In this document: positions 51,371 through 60,004 of the stretch, one piece after another
Numbering within the stretch: position 1 is the stretch's first letter
How the letters are laid out: every line of letters begins with the position of its first letter
Origin: Natrialba magadii ATCC 43099
GTDB lineage: Archaea; Halobacteriota; Halobacteria; Halobacteriales; Natrialbaceae
Assembly (NCBI RefSeq): GCF_000025625.1
Contig: NC_013922.1
Location: 186,001-250,000, forward strand
Length of the DNA stretch: 64,000 nucleotides
Reading direction: 5' to 3'
Translations under genes and position numbers: made by a program
Notes under the pieces: model-generated
Seen by the model: the letters and a program-made list of their open reading frames with translations, nothing else
The model's database searches: none
What the model was told of the DNA's origin: nothing

Positions 51371-51400
51371 GCGGAGATAATCTCCGCATTGTTGTCTTTC
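51371..51400 (+). terminator. Hairpin terminator after secY
   Basis: GCGGAGA-TAA-TCTCCGC (51371-51387), perfect 7-bp arms, followed by the T-rich run TTGTTGTCTTTCTGTTG. It lies 15 bases after the SecY stop and would end the long ribosomal operon. It also marks the left edge of the mobile element within about 100 bp. Confidence 0.75.
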
Positions 51401-51428
51401 TGTTGTATAACAAACGGGAGTTACAACT

Positions 51429-51439
51429 AAACTTATTAA
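51429..51439 (+). promoter_or_regulatory. TATA box of the integrase operon
   Basis: AACTTATTAAC, centred about 28 bp before the ATG at 51462, the standard spacing for a leaderless haloarchaeal transcript. Confidence 0.6.
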
Positions 51440-51461
51440 CCCCTTTCTCGTCTCGCGGCTT

Positions 51462-52178
51462 ATGGCAGATGGACCGACGATAAGTCCCGACGATGTGAGC
51501 CCTCACGTCCACGTTAAGATTAGCAAAGAGAAAAAAATCGAGTGGCTCAACTACGCCTTCGAACACTACAGAGGTAATCTATCTACGCTCGTCGTCGAGG
51601 CAGTCGATAACACCATCAACGACGAATGGGTTCTTGCTGGCGAAGACACGGGGGAAGAGGTGAACGTGGACTTTTCCGGGGTGGACGACGACCTCGATGA
51701 AATCAAGGGACAGATGTCAGCCCTCGCGGAACAGGTAGACGCACTCACGCTTGCACAAACCGAACCCGAAGGCTACGAGGAATTGGATAGAGACGAACTC
51801 CTAACACTGGCTAACCGAGTGCGCGATGTACTGCCCGAGGTGCCGAACGAGTGGGTTCTCACACACATACTTCAGGAGACTGTGGCTGACGATGTCGACC
51901 ACCCGGAGACATCGGGCTCGGCCGAAGACATCGCTGAGTACCTCGGGGAACACAGGCACCACGTACACGATGCGGCAGTCCTGCTGGAGCAGGAACCGGA
52001 GGTTGAGAGTGTCCTCGATGGCAGCGTGCGGAGATGGTACGTGCGGAACCCTACCCTATCGGTTGACGATTATGTTGGAGACCCCGAAGACCTCCCAGAT
52101 GGGAGCTTCGCCACAGGGGATACGGTTGACCGCGAAGGGCAGAAAGAACTCTACGAGCAGAGCCAGGAGGAGAAATGA
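51462..52178 (+). CDS. Integrase-associated protein, unknown function
   Basis: 238 aa. The N-terminal 45 residues (HVHVKISKEKKIEWLNYAFE, YRGNLSTLVVEAVDN) look like a ribbon-helix-helix-type unit; a coiled segment follows (DLDEIKGQMSALAEQVDALT), then a helical region that may be winged-helix (PNEWVLTHILQETVADDV; SAEDIAEYLGEHRHHVHD). Its stop overlaps the integrase start by 4 bases, so both are made together; a directionality or DNA-binding partner is a reasonable guess. Confidence 0.8.
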   Translation: MADGPTISPDDVSPHVHVKISKEKKIEWLNYAFEHYRGNLSTLVVEAVDNTINDEWVLAGEDTGEEVNVDFSGVDDDLDEIKGQMSALAEQVDALTLAQTEPEGYEELDRDELLTLANRVRDVLPEVPNEWVLTHILQETVADDVDHPETSGSAEDIAEYLGEHRHHVHDAAVLLEQEPEVESVLDGSVRRWYVRNPTLSVDDYVGDPEDLPDGSFATGDTVDREGQKELYEQSQEEK

Positions 52179-53287
52179 CGACACGGAACGATGAGGGTCA
52201 GTTTGGGACTAAGTACGAGCTGACGGAGTACGAGGAGCTGTACGACCAGTACTCGACATGGGTTGGCATCAACGCGGAAAAAGAAACGACCGAAACACGC
52301 CTGAAGGCTGGTGTCCGAGCATGGCTTCACTGGTGCGAGGAGAACGGGGTGGACCCGGTAACTGCGGAAGAAAACGACGTACGAGCCTACATCCAATATC
52401 TCCAAGTGGAGGATGCCGCGGATACGACAATAACGCGTCGGGTCGCCAGCGTCAGTAAGTACTACCACGGACTCAAACACGATGTGACTGCGCCATGGGA
52501 ACTTGAGCGGAACCCCACGGCCGACATCAACCTCCGAAAGGACTACAAAATCAAGAATACAGCCGACTACGTCTCTGTCCTACATCAAGAAGAGCGTAAA
52601 GACATCATAGCCCTCCCACCGGAGCAAATCGAGCCGCTCGTCGAACACGTCCCCGGAAAGAGACCCGCTACCCGAACACGTAATTCTCTAATTGTAAGAC
52701 TTCTCTGGCAGACAGCGTGCCGCGCGGACGAATTGAGCCGCATCAAGCTCAGTAAGCTCGATTGGGACAACCGGACCATCGAAATTCGCTCGTCCAAACT
52801 CAACGAGGAAGACCATCCCGAACTCATTGAGCGCGAAATCTGGTGGGAGCCAAACCTCGACCTCCTACTACGTCGATGGGTTGACTCCCACCGGGAGCGG
52901 TTGAACAGTGAGGCCTCTGACCGGTACCTCTTCATCGGGACCAACAACACGAAGAAAGAAGACAGAGAGGACGACCACTTCCAGATGGCACCAGGCACCA
53001 TCAGTCGCATCGTCAAAGATGCTGCTCACAACGCGGGGCTGCAGGAACCGCTCGTCGCAGACGGGGACGAAGTCCAGCAATGGTTATACACTGCGCACAG
53101 GCTACGACACAGCCGTATAACCTACCTCGCCAACGACGCGAACGGAGGTGAAGGGATGGACCTGAACGCGCTCCGAATGATGGCTGGTCACGCCAAGTTC
53201 GACACCACCTTGTCTTACGTCCAAAACGACTGGAATACAGCACGGGAACGGTACAGAAACGCCCTCAAAGGACACAAAACCTTTTGA
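52175..53287 (+). CDS. Tyrosine-type site-specific integrase
   Basis: 370 aa. An N-terminal SAM-like core-binding domain (about 20-110; VRAWLHWCEENGVDPV, VRAYIQYLQVEDAADTT) precedes the catalytic domain. Catalytic residues: Arg183 (TACRADELSRIKL), His308-x-x-Arg311 (HRLRHSR), the GHAKFDTT helix and Tyr348 (LSYVQND). It should integrate and excise the element. Translation is coupled to the preceding gene. Confidence 0.95.
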   Translation: MTTRNDEGQFGTKYELTEYEELYDQYSTWVGINAEKETTETRLKAGVRAWLHWCEENGVDPVTAEENDVRAYIQYLQVEDAADTTITRRVASVSKYYHGLKHDVTAPWELERNPTADINLRKDYKIKNTADYVSVLHQEERKDIIALPPEQIEPLVEHVPGKRPATRTRNSLIVRLLWQTACRADELSRIKLSKLDWDNRTIEIRSSKLNEEDHPELIEREIWWEPNLDLLLRRWVDSHRERLNSEASDRYLFIGTNNTKKEDREDDHFQMAPGTISRIVKDAAHNAGLQEPLVADGDEVQQWLYTAHRLRHSRITYLANDANGGEGMDLNALRMMAGHAKFDTTLSYVQNDWNTARERYRNALKGHKTF

Positions 53288-53994
53288 CGAGCCGTTGAAC
53301 GATGACCGGGGGGTAACCGCCCCACGTGAACTGACTGGAACTTTCACCCCTCCCAGCATTGGGGGAGGGGAAGGGAACTGTTGATGGTCGCAAGTGGTAC
53401 GACGACCCGCAGTAACCCCAACCGCAAAAACCTATCGGGAAAACGACAATATGGCAGGGGCGACTGGGGAGGGGATGGCTGTAACTCACGAGAATGAAGT
53501 TCTCGCCGCCCCAGGTCGGGACGGCGGTGCTTGGATGTAGGTCAGTTATTGACCATGTTATTCTAGCACGTATGACACCATATAGATAACGGTGAACGAG
53601 AAGGAAATCCATCTGGTCGAGGTATTACTTTGGTAAGGTACCGAATCGCAGCACCAGTACGAGGAGGGAATTGCAAAGACGAGGAATTTACCCGATACAG
53701 GCGATACCGTGGAGGGTTTCCCGTACGGAGACGAGTGATGAGGTCAACGAGGAACCTTCAATAACAGTACCCTTTCCAGAAAACATAGTATTTCATTTCT
53801 TTCAAGTATTTCATTTCCTCTTATCCTGTCTAGTCACCACCTCCTGAAAACGTTCCCTATAAAAAGGCTTTGCTTACACATCAGAATTGGCGGTAATTAT
53901 ATGGTCTCCCGCTACTCAGTTGCTGTCATCATGCTTGGGTGTATGACCTTTGACACGTTAGGTGTCGCCGCAGGGTCGCGTGATGGTGGTCCTC
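53288..53994. other. 700-bp non-coding region with hairpins and a strong promoter
   Basis: It lies between integrase and the MCM operon. Features: CCCCTCCC-8 bases-GGGAGGGG (53347-53370); CGAGAA-TGAAG-TTCTCG (53489-53505) directly followed by CCGCC...GGCGG (53506-53527); direct repeats AGTATTTCATTTC at 53787 and 53805; TATA box at 53858. No normal-size gene fits. The paired hairpins could be part of a structured RNA or the remnant end of an IS605-type element. Confidence 0.5.
53858..53867 (+). promoter_or_regulatory. Strong TATA box upstream of the MCM operon
   Basis: CTATAAAAAG, near-consensus. Transcription would begin near 53890, about 105 bases before the ATG at 53995, an unusually long leader for a haloarchaeon. 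A 34-codon frame (53901-54005) lies in the leader. Confidence 0.65.
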
Positions 53995-54585
53995 ATGGCG
54001 ACTAAGAAGCAGTGTAACTTCTCGCACAAAGACGACGAAGTCGTTGATGAGGCTGTTAGAGCCCTTATCGAGTACGAGATAGGCGAGACCCCGTCTGAAT
54101 GGATTCGCCGGAAGAAGCGTGAGGAACTCCTCGCCCGCGACGAACTCCCGCTGGTGTTGGCTGAGCGTCTCGCCAGCGAACTCGAATCAGAGGCTTCCTC
54201 AGCATTAGACGAGGCAGAATCTCTCCGCAAGCGTGCGGATGAACTCGAAACCGAAGCGGAGGACAAGCGCCAGCGGGCCGAAGAACTCCTTGACCTCGGT
54301 GATGAGGAGGTATCTCTTGAATCTGAGGATGACTCTCCTAAGCAGTCGTACCGCGACCGAATGGTTGAGCAACTCGCTGACTTGGCTGCGGATGGGGATG
54401 CACTCACCCTCAGGAACGACGACATCGTCCGGGAGATTCGGGAAGCATCGGACGACCCTCGTACGTCTGAGACTATCACTCCAACCGAGTGGTACGATGA
54501 GCTTCGGCACGAAATTGAACAGGCAGCTGATGTCCCTGCTACCGAGCTGGACATTGCTATCGACCAGACTGAGCGACTTCGATAA
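53995..54585 (+). CDS. Coiled-coil protein coupled to MCM, unknown function
   Basis: 196 aa. N-terminal MATKKQCNFSHKDDEVVDEA and PSEWIRRKKREELLARDELP suggest a small helical unit; residues about 60-100 form a coiled coil (LESEASSALDEAESLRKRAD, ELETEAEDKRQRAEELLD); the C-terminal third is helical. The stop is 2 bases before the MCM start, so it is almost certainly co-expressed and a candidate partner or loader for the helicase. The ATG at 53995 is chosen; a GTG at 53962 and ATG at 53983 are upstream. Confidence 0.8.
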   Translation: MATKKQCNFSHKDDEVVDEAVRALIEYEIGETPSEWIRRKKREELLARDELPLVLAERLASELESEASSALDEAESLRKRADELETEAEDKRQRAEELLDLGDEEVSLESEDDSPKQSYRDRMVEQLADLAADGDALTLRNDDIVREIREASDDPRTSETITPTEWYDELRHEIEQAADVPATELDIAIDQTERLR

Positions 54586-54587
54586 CC

Positions 54588-56720
54588 ATGAGTACAACAG
54601 CCAATTCGGACGAATCCGGTGGAGCAAAGAACGGAGGTGAGAACGACGAAGAGTTCGACCTATCCACGATGTATGAGGACGTGAGTCCTAACGAGCTTGA
54701 GCCAACTGATGTGATGATGAATGCATGGCTCGATGCTTTCGATGTCTTGGAAATCGAATCTTCTTGGGATGGGGAGAAGAGCGTTGAAATCTCGTATGAT
54801 GAGTTACAGCTCGTCGATGAACAGTTGGCTGGAGAGTACCCCAGTTTGCTCGACTTAGTAGTGATGTCTCCCCTTGAGGGACTTGTTAACGGGACCGCCG
54901 CTCTGCGGCAGCTCTTGCAGACCAATGATGTCTGTGTACGTCCTGTTGGAGAATCTCCGACTCACAAACGACTTGAGGACATCCGGACGAGCGATGTCAA
55001 CACCCTCATCTCTGTAGATGCGAGAGTAACCGACTCGTCCGAAATCAAACCGACAGTAGTCCTGTCCGTGTTTAAGTGTATGAGTTGCGGCACTCGGCAG
55101 AAAATTGAACAGAAGTACAGGACATCGTCGAAGTTGATATATCCGTATGAGTGTACCCACGAAGAGTGTGGATGTTCAGCGCCTCGTAACTTCCAGTTCC
55201 TCGCTGAGCGTAGCTCTTGGGTTGACGGTCGAGAAATCATCGTGCAAGACCTGCACGAGACATCTGATAAAGACAATCCGAGTGAGATGGTCGCTATCCT
55301 CCACAAAGACCTATGTGGGCAGGTAGACCCCGGAGACCATGTCCGTCTCAACTGTATCGTAAAGACGTACGAAGGGGATGATAAGTTCGCACAACCGTTC
55401 CTTCGTGTAGTTGGATTGGAACATGATGAAGAGGATTACGAGTCCATCGACATATCTGACGAGGAGAAAGAGAAAATCCGCAATATAGGGTCACGACCAG
55501 ATGTCTTCGATACGCTCGTGTCTGGAGTCGCTCCTAATATCGAGGGGGATGACTACTATGCAGCCAAAATGGCCATCTTGATGCAACTCGCTACATCGGG
55601 TCGCATCCCGACTCGGGATGGAGACATGCGTGGGTCCTCCCACATGCTGTTCCTTGGCGAACCAGGGACTGGTAAGTCCCAGCTGATGAAGTTCGCTCGG
55701 GGCATCGAAGGTAAATCAGAGTGGGCTACCGGAGAGGGCATCTCTGGAGTAGGACTGTTAGCTGCCCTTGACCGCGAGGATAGGTTCTCGTCCACCGATA
55801 AATGGACTATCCGAGCCGGAACACTTGTGCGGGCTAACCGGGGGCTGGCGTGCATTGACGAGCTCGATAAAGCCTCTGATTCAGAGCTTAACCAGTTGTA
55901 TACGGCTCTTGAGTCACAAGTCGCTAAAATCGACAAAGCCGTCTCTGCAGAACTACCGGCAGTGACCCGTGTACTGGCGACCTCAAACCCCAAGCACGAC
56001 GTATGGAGAGACGATGAGCCGCTAGACTCACAGCTTAAGTTCCCTAAGGCAATTCTGGACCGCTTTGACCTCATCTTCAGATTCGAAGATAGGCAGGATG
56101 ATGACAGAGACCGGGAGATTGCCGGGTCAATCTTTAGTCAGGTAGCTGAGGCAGATATGGAGGACGAGGACAAGGACTACCCGTCTAAGGACTTCTTGAG
56201 GAAGTACCTTGCGTACTGTCGACGGTACAACCCATCTATCCCCACAGACATAGTTGACCAGGCGGAGGACATGTATGTGGAGATGCGGGGCACCAATGAG
56301 GATGATGACCCAGATAGCCCGCTCGGGGCTAAACCCCGTCAAGCAGAAGGTCTCCTACGGCTCTCCCTTGCCTCGGCTCGCCTCCGGCTATCAGAGACTG
56401 TCGAGGAGGAGGATTTGGAGCGTGCGAGATGGCTCATTGACTCGTCGATGCGCCAGACTGCAACGGACGAGAACGGGGACATCGATGCATCAATCTGGGT
56501 CAATGGGCGGTCACAGTCCCAGGCAGAGCGCATGAAGACTGCTGAGGAGACTGTGGACATCCTCACTGAGGAAGGGTCTGAACCTGTGTCCCGTGAAGCT
56601 CTCATAGCGTCGTTGGTTGATGATGGTATTTCCCAAGACAAAGCTCAGAGGTCAATCAAAAAGCTCTGTGACCGGGGTTACATCTACGAGCATAAGGACG
56701 GGTTGTACCGCAAGGCCTGA
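54588..56720 (+). CDS. mcm: MCM replicative helicase encoded by the mobile element
   Basis: 710 aa. N-terminal MCM/OB region with a zinc finger starting at Cys164 (CMSCGTRQ and later CTHEECGC); AAA+ domain with Walker A GEPGTGKSQ (357-365), Walker B ACIDELDKA (about 421) and Arg finger ILDRFDLIF (about 488); C-terminal winged helix (REALIASLVDDGISQDKAQR). Cellular MCM unwinds DNA at origins; this copy would serve the element. Codon use is AT-richer than the ribosomal genes. No intein seen. Confidence 0.95.
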   Translation: MSTTANSDESGGAKNGGENDEEFDLSTMYEDVSPNELEPTDVMMNAWLDAFDVLEIESSWDGEKSVEISYDELQLVDEQLAGEYPSLLDLVVMSPLEGLVNGTAALRQLLQTNDVCVRPVGESPTHKRLEDIRTSDVNTLISVDARVTDSSEIKPTVVLSVFKCMSCGTRQKIEQKYRTSSKLIYPYECTHEECGCSAPRNFQFLAERSSWVDGREIIVQDLHETSDKDNPSEMVAILHKDLCGQVDPGDHVRLNCIVKTYEGDDKFAQPFLRVVGLEHDEEDYESIDISDEEKEKIRNIGSRPDVFDTLVSGVAPNIEGDDYYAAKMAILMQLATSGRIPTRDGDMRGSSHMLFLGEPGTGKSQLMKFARGIEGKSEWATGEGISGVGLLAALDREDRFSSTDKWTIRAGTLVRANRGLACIDELDKASDSELNQLYTALESQVAKIDKAVSAELPAVTRVLATSNPKHDVWRDDEPLDSQLKFPKAILDRFDLIFRFEDRQDDDRDREIAGSIFSQVAEADMEDEDKDYPSKDFLRKYLAYCRRYNPSIPTDIVDQAEDMYVEMRGTNEDDDPDSPLGAKPRQAEGLLRLSLASARLRLSETVEEEDLERARWLIDSSMRQTATDENGDIDASIWVNGRSQSQAERMKTAEETVDILTEEGSEPVSREALIASLVDDGISQDKAQRSIKKLCDRGYIYEHKDGLYRKA

Positions 56721-56965
56721 ACCCCTCTCTTTCGCGTTGGCCTTCTGGACCTTCTTTCTTCCTTCGCGCCCTCCAATAGTGAACCCCTCCCCAGCGCAGC
56801 TCACAGGGGAACATCCCTCGTTGAACGTTGCCCTATCCATAGGGGTGTCGTTCCTTCCAGATTGTCCTAAGTGTCTATACCCAGTGATACGGTCAAATTG
56901 AATGGTCCAAAATACAGTACAAGCATCATCCAAACACCAATAGGGAGATGGAATAATCTCATTTT

Positions 56966-57493
56966 ATGTCAGAAGTCAACCCTACAGAATACGGGCTGAG
57001 CGATACCCATGTCCCGTTCTTACGGGCGTGCTTGAAGCGTGGTCATCTGGCGTTCCGCGACCGAGAACATCTCGATTACTCCCGTCGGCAGATGGACTAC
57101 CGTTTTCGCGTCCTCGAACGGGAGGGTCTCATCACTGTCGAGAAGGAAGACCCAGCCCAGTCACAGCACGGAGGCCATCCACAGCGCGTTGCCGAGCTAA
57201 CTCCCACCGGGGAAGCAGTCATCACACGCTGGTTGGAGACCAACCCGGTCGACGTTGAGACTATCCAGGCTGCGGGCGAAGAAGCGGTCACTCGTGACCA
57301 TCTCGAACACGAACTTTCCGAGCAGGGAATTCTCATTGACCAAGCGCGCCGTCGTGCAACAGAAGCGGGAGAGACAGCAGAGATGGTTGATGAGAAGGCG
57401 GAGCTGCATGAGAGGTACATCATGGTCATTGCCCGCGAGTTAGACCTTGTTGACGAGTTGGTCAAAGTTAAGCGCCAGTACGACTACGAGTGA
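56966..57493 (+). CDS. Winged-helix plus coiled-coil protein
   Basis: 175 aa. The first 90 residues are a winged helix: YSRRQMDYRFRVLEREGLIT, then HPQRVAELTPTGEAVITRWL. A helical segment follows, rich in Glu/Ala (EEAVTRDHLEHELSEQGILI; ATEAGETAEMVDEKAELHER), probably for oligomerisation. Likely a regulator of the element. Single gene ending before a double hairpin. Confidence 0.82.
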   Translation: MSEVNPTEYGLSDTHVPFLRACLKRGHLAFRDREHLDYSRRQMDYRFRVLEREGLITVEKEDPAQSQHGGHPQRVAELTPTGEAVITRWLETNPVDVETIQAAGEEAVTRDHLEHELSEQGILIDQARRRATEAGETAEMVDEKAELHERYIMVIARELDLVDELVKVKRQYDYE

Positions 57494-57552
57494 CCCTTCT
57501 CCCCACCCCTCGTACCGAGTGAGGTCTTGTTGATTTTCATCCCTCCCGTCTA

Positions 57553-57588
57553 CTACTACGTAGTAGGCGACCACCAGTTGACACTGGT
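57553..57588. terminator. Two adjacent palindromes between convergent genes
   Basis: CTACTACGTAGTAG (57553-57566, perfect 14-bp palindrome) and ACCAGT-TGAC-ACTGGT (57573-57588). They lie between the convergent winged-helix and HNH genes, as expected for a bidirectional transcription end. Protein-binding sites cannot be ruled out. Confidence 0.55.
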
Positions 57589-57609
57589 TATAGAAGAGGG
57601 GGCAGCCGC

Positions 57610-58041
57610 TCACATGAAGTCTGCTGCGTCGTTCATCGCCTGTACCTTCTCTGAATCCGTCACAGTATCGTCCCCAACCTCGTCAAGCAATTCCTGAGCA
57701 TCTCCGAGCGGGATATACCAGCACTTCTCCTCCTCATCGAACCTGGCTGCATCGATTTTATCGAAGAACTCTCGATACACCCCGAATTCGTCGGAATCCA
57801 TTTGTCCAAGCGAGTAAAACCGTACTCTGGGAGCCATCGTGCGGCCGTGAGCTGCATTGTGGCACTGCCGACAGAGGGTAATCAGATTACCGAGCCTGTG
57901 TGAACCTCCGTGACTGCGAGGGACGATGTGGTGCGTATCCAAGGCCGCCACTTCGTCCTCCTCACGGTAGCAGTTCATACACTGGCAGCGGTCTCGCTCA
58001 CGGACTGCGGCGACGATGTCTCCCGTCTTGCTTCCTATCAT
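57610..58041 (-). CDS. HNH endonuclease
   Basis: 143 aa. CQCMNCYREEDEVAALDTHH, HIVPRSHGGSHRLGNLITLC and CRQCHNAAHG form a complete HNH/McrA-like site: catalytic His, Asn and His plus two CxxC zinc ligands. The C-terminal 60 residues are acidic. A stand-alone nuclease of mobile elements; role could be homing, packaging or defence. Confidence 0.9.
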   Translation of the reverse strand: MIGSKTGDIVAAVRERDRCQCMNCYREEDEVAALDTHHIVPRSHGGSHRLGNLITLCRQCHNAAHGRTMAPRVRFYSLGQMDSDEFGVYREFFDKIDAARFDEEEKCWYIPLGDAQELLDEVGDDTVTDSEKVQAMNDAADFM

Positions 58042-58522
58042 GATTGGATGGTTGTCATTTTGAGCTCAGGAGAGATGTGTCTCATCACTGTGACCCTCAA
58101 CCGCTCGAATCACACTTCAGACCGTCTCTATCCTGCGTTTCTCCCGAACTGCGTTTAGGCCGATGGGAGATTTTTACTTAAACCTCCCGCCAACAACCTC
58201 GATTTAGCGACGAAATCCCACGATTAGGTGTCGATTTGAGATTGCTGCTTATAGAGGTTCTCGAAGGATTCTACAGAGGCAGGTATAGTCAGATACTAGG
58301 AATGGGTCGATTTTCAAAATCGTCTTTGTATAAAGGGTTCTTCCACCATCTTCTCAAACTTGATGGGAATTAGAAAATTGCACTTAGAGGTTCTGTGATG
58401 GGGGATTACGCAGAGTACTTGAATACCAACGAGGTGCTATATACGATTTGTATACAAGGGTTTGAGAAAGGTAAGAATACAGATAGAAACAAATGGGGTG
58501 CGTGAGTGGTCTGATTCAAGGC
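58042..58522. other. AT-rich intergenic region with palindromes
   Basis: Divergent promoter region between HNH and a HTH gene. CGATTTT-C-AAAATCG at 58308-58322 and TTGTATACAA at 58448-58457 are perfect palindromes, and a related TTTGTATAAAGG occurs at about 58326. No credible gene; most likely operators, possibly an origin. Confidence 0.45.
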
Positions 58523-58873
58523 ATGGTTCGTGTTTCTATCGTCCCGCGTAAGTGTGAGTGGGGACGAGTCGTCCGGGTGGAAACGGATGATGGTCAAGTC
58601 CACAATATCGAGGCCATCGGTCGAGATGACGAGGAGAGTCTACACAAAGCGCGAGTCTTCCGTGCGCTCTACGAAGGTCTCGGTGGGTTTGAGCTGGAAG
58701 AACGACGAGGTGCGGTCCCGACTGGAGTTGCTTGTGCTGGGAAAGCAGCAATTGCAGCGTATCTCTACACCGTCCAGCAAATGCGTCCACGAGATATTGC
58801 CGAGGACATAGGGGTGTCTAAGCGGACGGTCAGCCAATACATCTCCGATGTGAAAGCCGGTAGGCGCTTGTAA
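58523..58873 (+). CDS. Small HTH protein
   Basis: 116 aa from ATG 58523. The N-terminal part is beta-rich (VRVSIVPRKCEWGRVVRVET), the C-terminal 45 residues hold a sigma-like helix-turn-helix, YTVQQMRPRDIAEDIGVSK then RTVSQYISDVKAGRR. Probably a DNA-binding regulator; the palindromes upstream are candidate targets. A 10-residue upstream extension in frame is possible. Confidence 0.75.
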   Translation: MVRVSIVPRKCEWGRVVRVETDDGQVHNIEAIGRDDEESLHKARVFRALYEGLGGFELEERRGAVPTGVACAGKAAIAAYLYTVQQMRPRDIAEDIGVSKRTVSQYISDVKAGRRL

Positions 58874-58882
58874 TCTCACGAA

Positions 58883-59536
58883 TCATAGTTCGATGGTCGT
58901 CCCTTCACCATCTACGTCGTCAATCGAGACCTCCGCATCTTCAGTGTAGGTCCACTCGTGAGTCTCCTCATCCTCACCCTCCATGAGGAACTCGTTATTC
59001 CAGGTGACTCGGAGTTCGAGCTGCTCGGCGTCGAAATTAGCAGCTATCTCATGAGCTACCCAACCCTCTACTTCGACCCCGGGGAACACGCCACCAGTTG
59101 CACCCTCCTCACGCAGGGCCGTATCGTAGGATGTCAGCGACTCTCCCTCGACAATAAACGCTTGCGCCACATCATCCATCATGCTCTCGCTTATTCGCTC
59201 GTCATCGTAGTACAGGTTGATGTCGTTCGTTCTCATCCCGTCTGTTGGCAACTCTATCTCTGAATCTCCATCGTGAACGACTGAGATGTGAGTCAGGATG
59301 TACGTAGCTCCTGAGTCGGCTTCAACTTCCTCGCTATGCATGTCGTACTCCCGGGTCATGGTATCCGCCAAGAGGTACCCTGTTGGAGTCAACGCCACTC
59401 CCTCGTACGTTTGAGTATCACTGACCTGGTATCCTCCCATGACGCCATCCGCCGCTGCCTGGAGTTCCTCTACGCACCCAGCCGTTGCAGTGAGTCCTAC
59501 AGCCCCAATCGCCCCCAGATAGCCTCTGCGATTCAT
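58883..59536 (-). CDS. Tat-type lipoprotein, unknown function
   Basis: 217 aa. Signal MNRRGYLGAIGAVGLTATAG followed by the lipobox Cys21. The mature part is beta-rich and acidic (GATYILTHISVVHDGDSEIE; QLELRVTWNNEFLMEGED), resembling haloarchaeal DUF4352-like extracellular domains. A TATA-like TTAACTAA lies 28 bp before the ATG. Likely anchored on the outer membrane surface of the cell; could serve exclusion or adhesion. Confidence 0.82.
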   Translation of the reverse strand: MNRRGYLGAIGAVGLTATAGCVEELQAAADGVMGGYQVSDTQTYEGVALTPTGYLLADTMTREYDMHSEEVEADSGATYILTHISVVHDGDSEIELPTDGMRTNDINLYYDDERISESMMDDVAQAFIVEGESLTSYDTALREEGATGGVFPGVEVEGWVAHEIAANFDAEQLELRVTWNNEFLMEGEDEETHEWTYTEDAEVSIDDVDGEGTTIEL

Positions 59537-59540
59537 GTAC

Positions 59541-59553
59541 GTGTCTCAGACAC
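59541..59553. promoter_or_regulatory. Inverted repeat in the lipoprotein promoter
   Basis: GTGTC-TCA-GACAC lies between the TATA-like motif (about 59560-59567) and the lipoprotein start, a position where a bound protein would repress. Confidence 0.4.
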
Positions 59554-59646
59554 TCAAGATTAGTTAACCTTCCTGCCTGCACCCTTTCAATACATAACAT
59601 ATATTATATCTCTTTACACTACCCGCTGAACAGTAGTTGTGTAGAC

Positions 59647-59814
59647 ATGACTGGAACAACCAGCGACAAGACAGTAGACGACTACATTGCAGAGTTTGGG
59701 GATGCAGAACTATCTCGTAGCGACCTATCCATCGCTCAGGAGATGGCTATCTCCCCAAGGGACGACGCAGCGTTCGAGGCAACCAAATTACTCCTGCAGG
59801 AGGGTGGCACGTGA
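59647..59814 (+). CDS. Small acidic protein, unknown function
   Basis: 55 aa. MTGTTSDKTVDDYIAEFGDA, then ELSRSDLSIAQEMAISPRDD and a helix ending LLLQEGGT. Codon use is haloarchaeal. A TATA-like ATATATTATAT at about 59600-59611 precedes it by about 40 bases. Its 3' end overlaps the next small gene by 11 bases. Confidence 0.6.
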   Translation: MTGTTSDKTVDDYIAEFGDAELSRSDLSIAQEMAISPRDDAAFEATKLLLQEGGT

Positions 59815-60004
59815 TGGATTCGGAGGCGCAGAGAACCCACAGGGACTATGGACTAACTTTGTATCTGCTCAAAACAGAGGAGACGACCGCGCCGCGGAAC
59901 ACTGGTCGATGCAACTCGACCGGTTCCAAGCCGACGCCGAGGCGTATACTCGTGGCGTTCGGAGAACTGAATCCGCTGCCGAGGAGGCAGCCTACCTGTT
60001 CTAA
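59804..60004 (+). CDS. Small helical protein, unknown function
   Basis: 66 aa from a GTG start. MARDGFGGAENPQGLWTNFV, then SAQNRGDDRAAEHWSMQLDR and an acidic helical end, AEAYTRGVRRTESAAEEAAY. The overlapping frame at 59814-60023 gives an unlikely basic protein and is rejected. The start is the weakest point: AGGAGG abuts the GTG directly instead of being spaced. Confidence 0.55.
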   Translation: MARDGFGGAENPQGLWTNFVSAQNRGDDRAAEHWSMQLDRFQADAEAYTRGVRRTESAAEEAAYLF

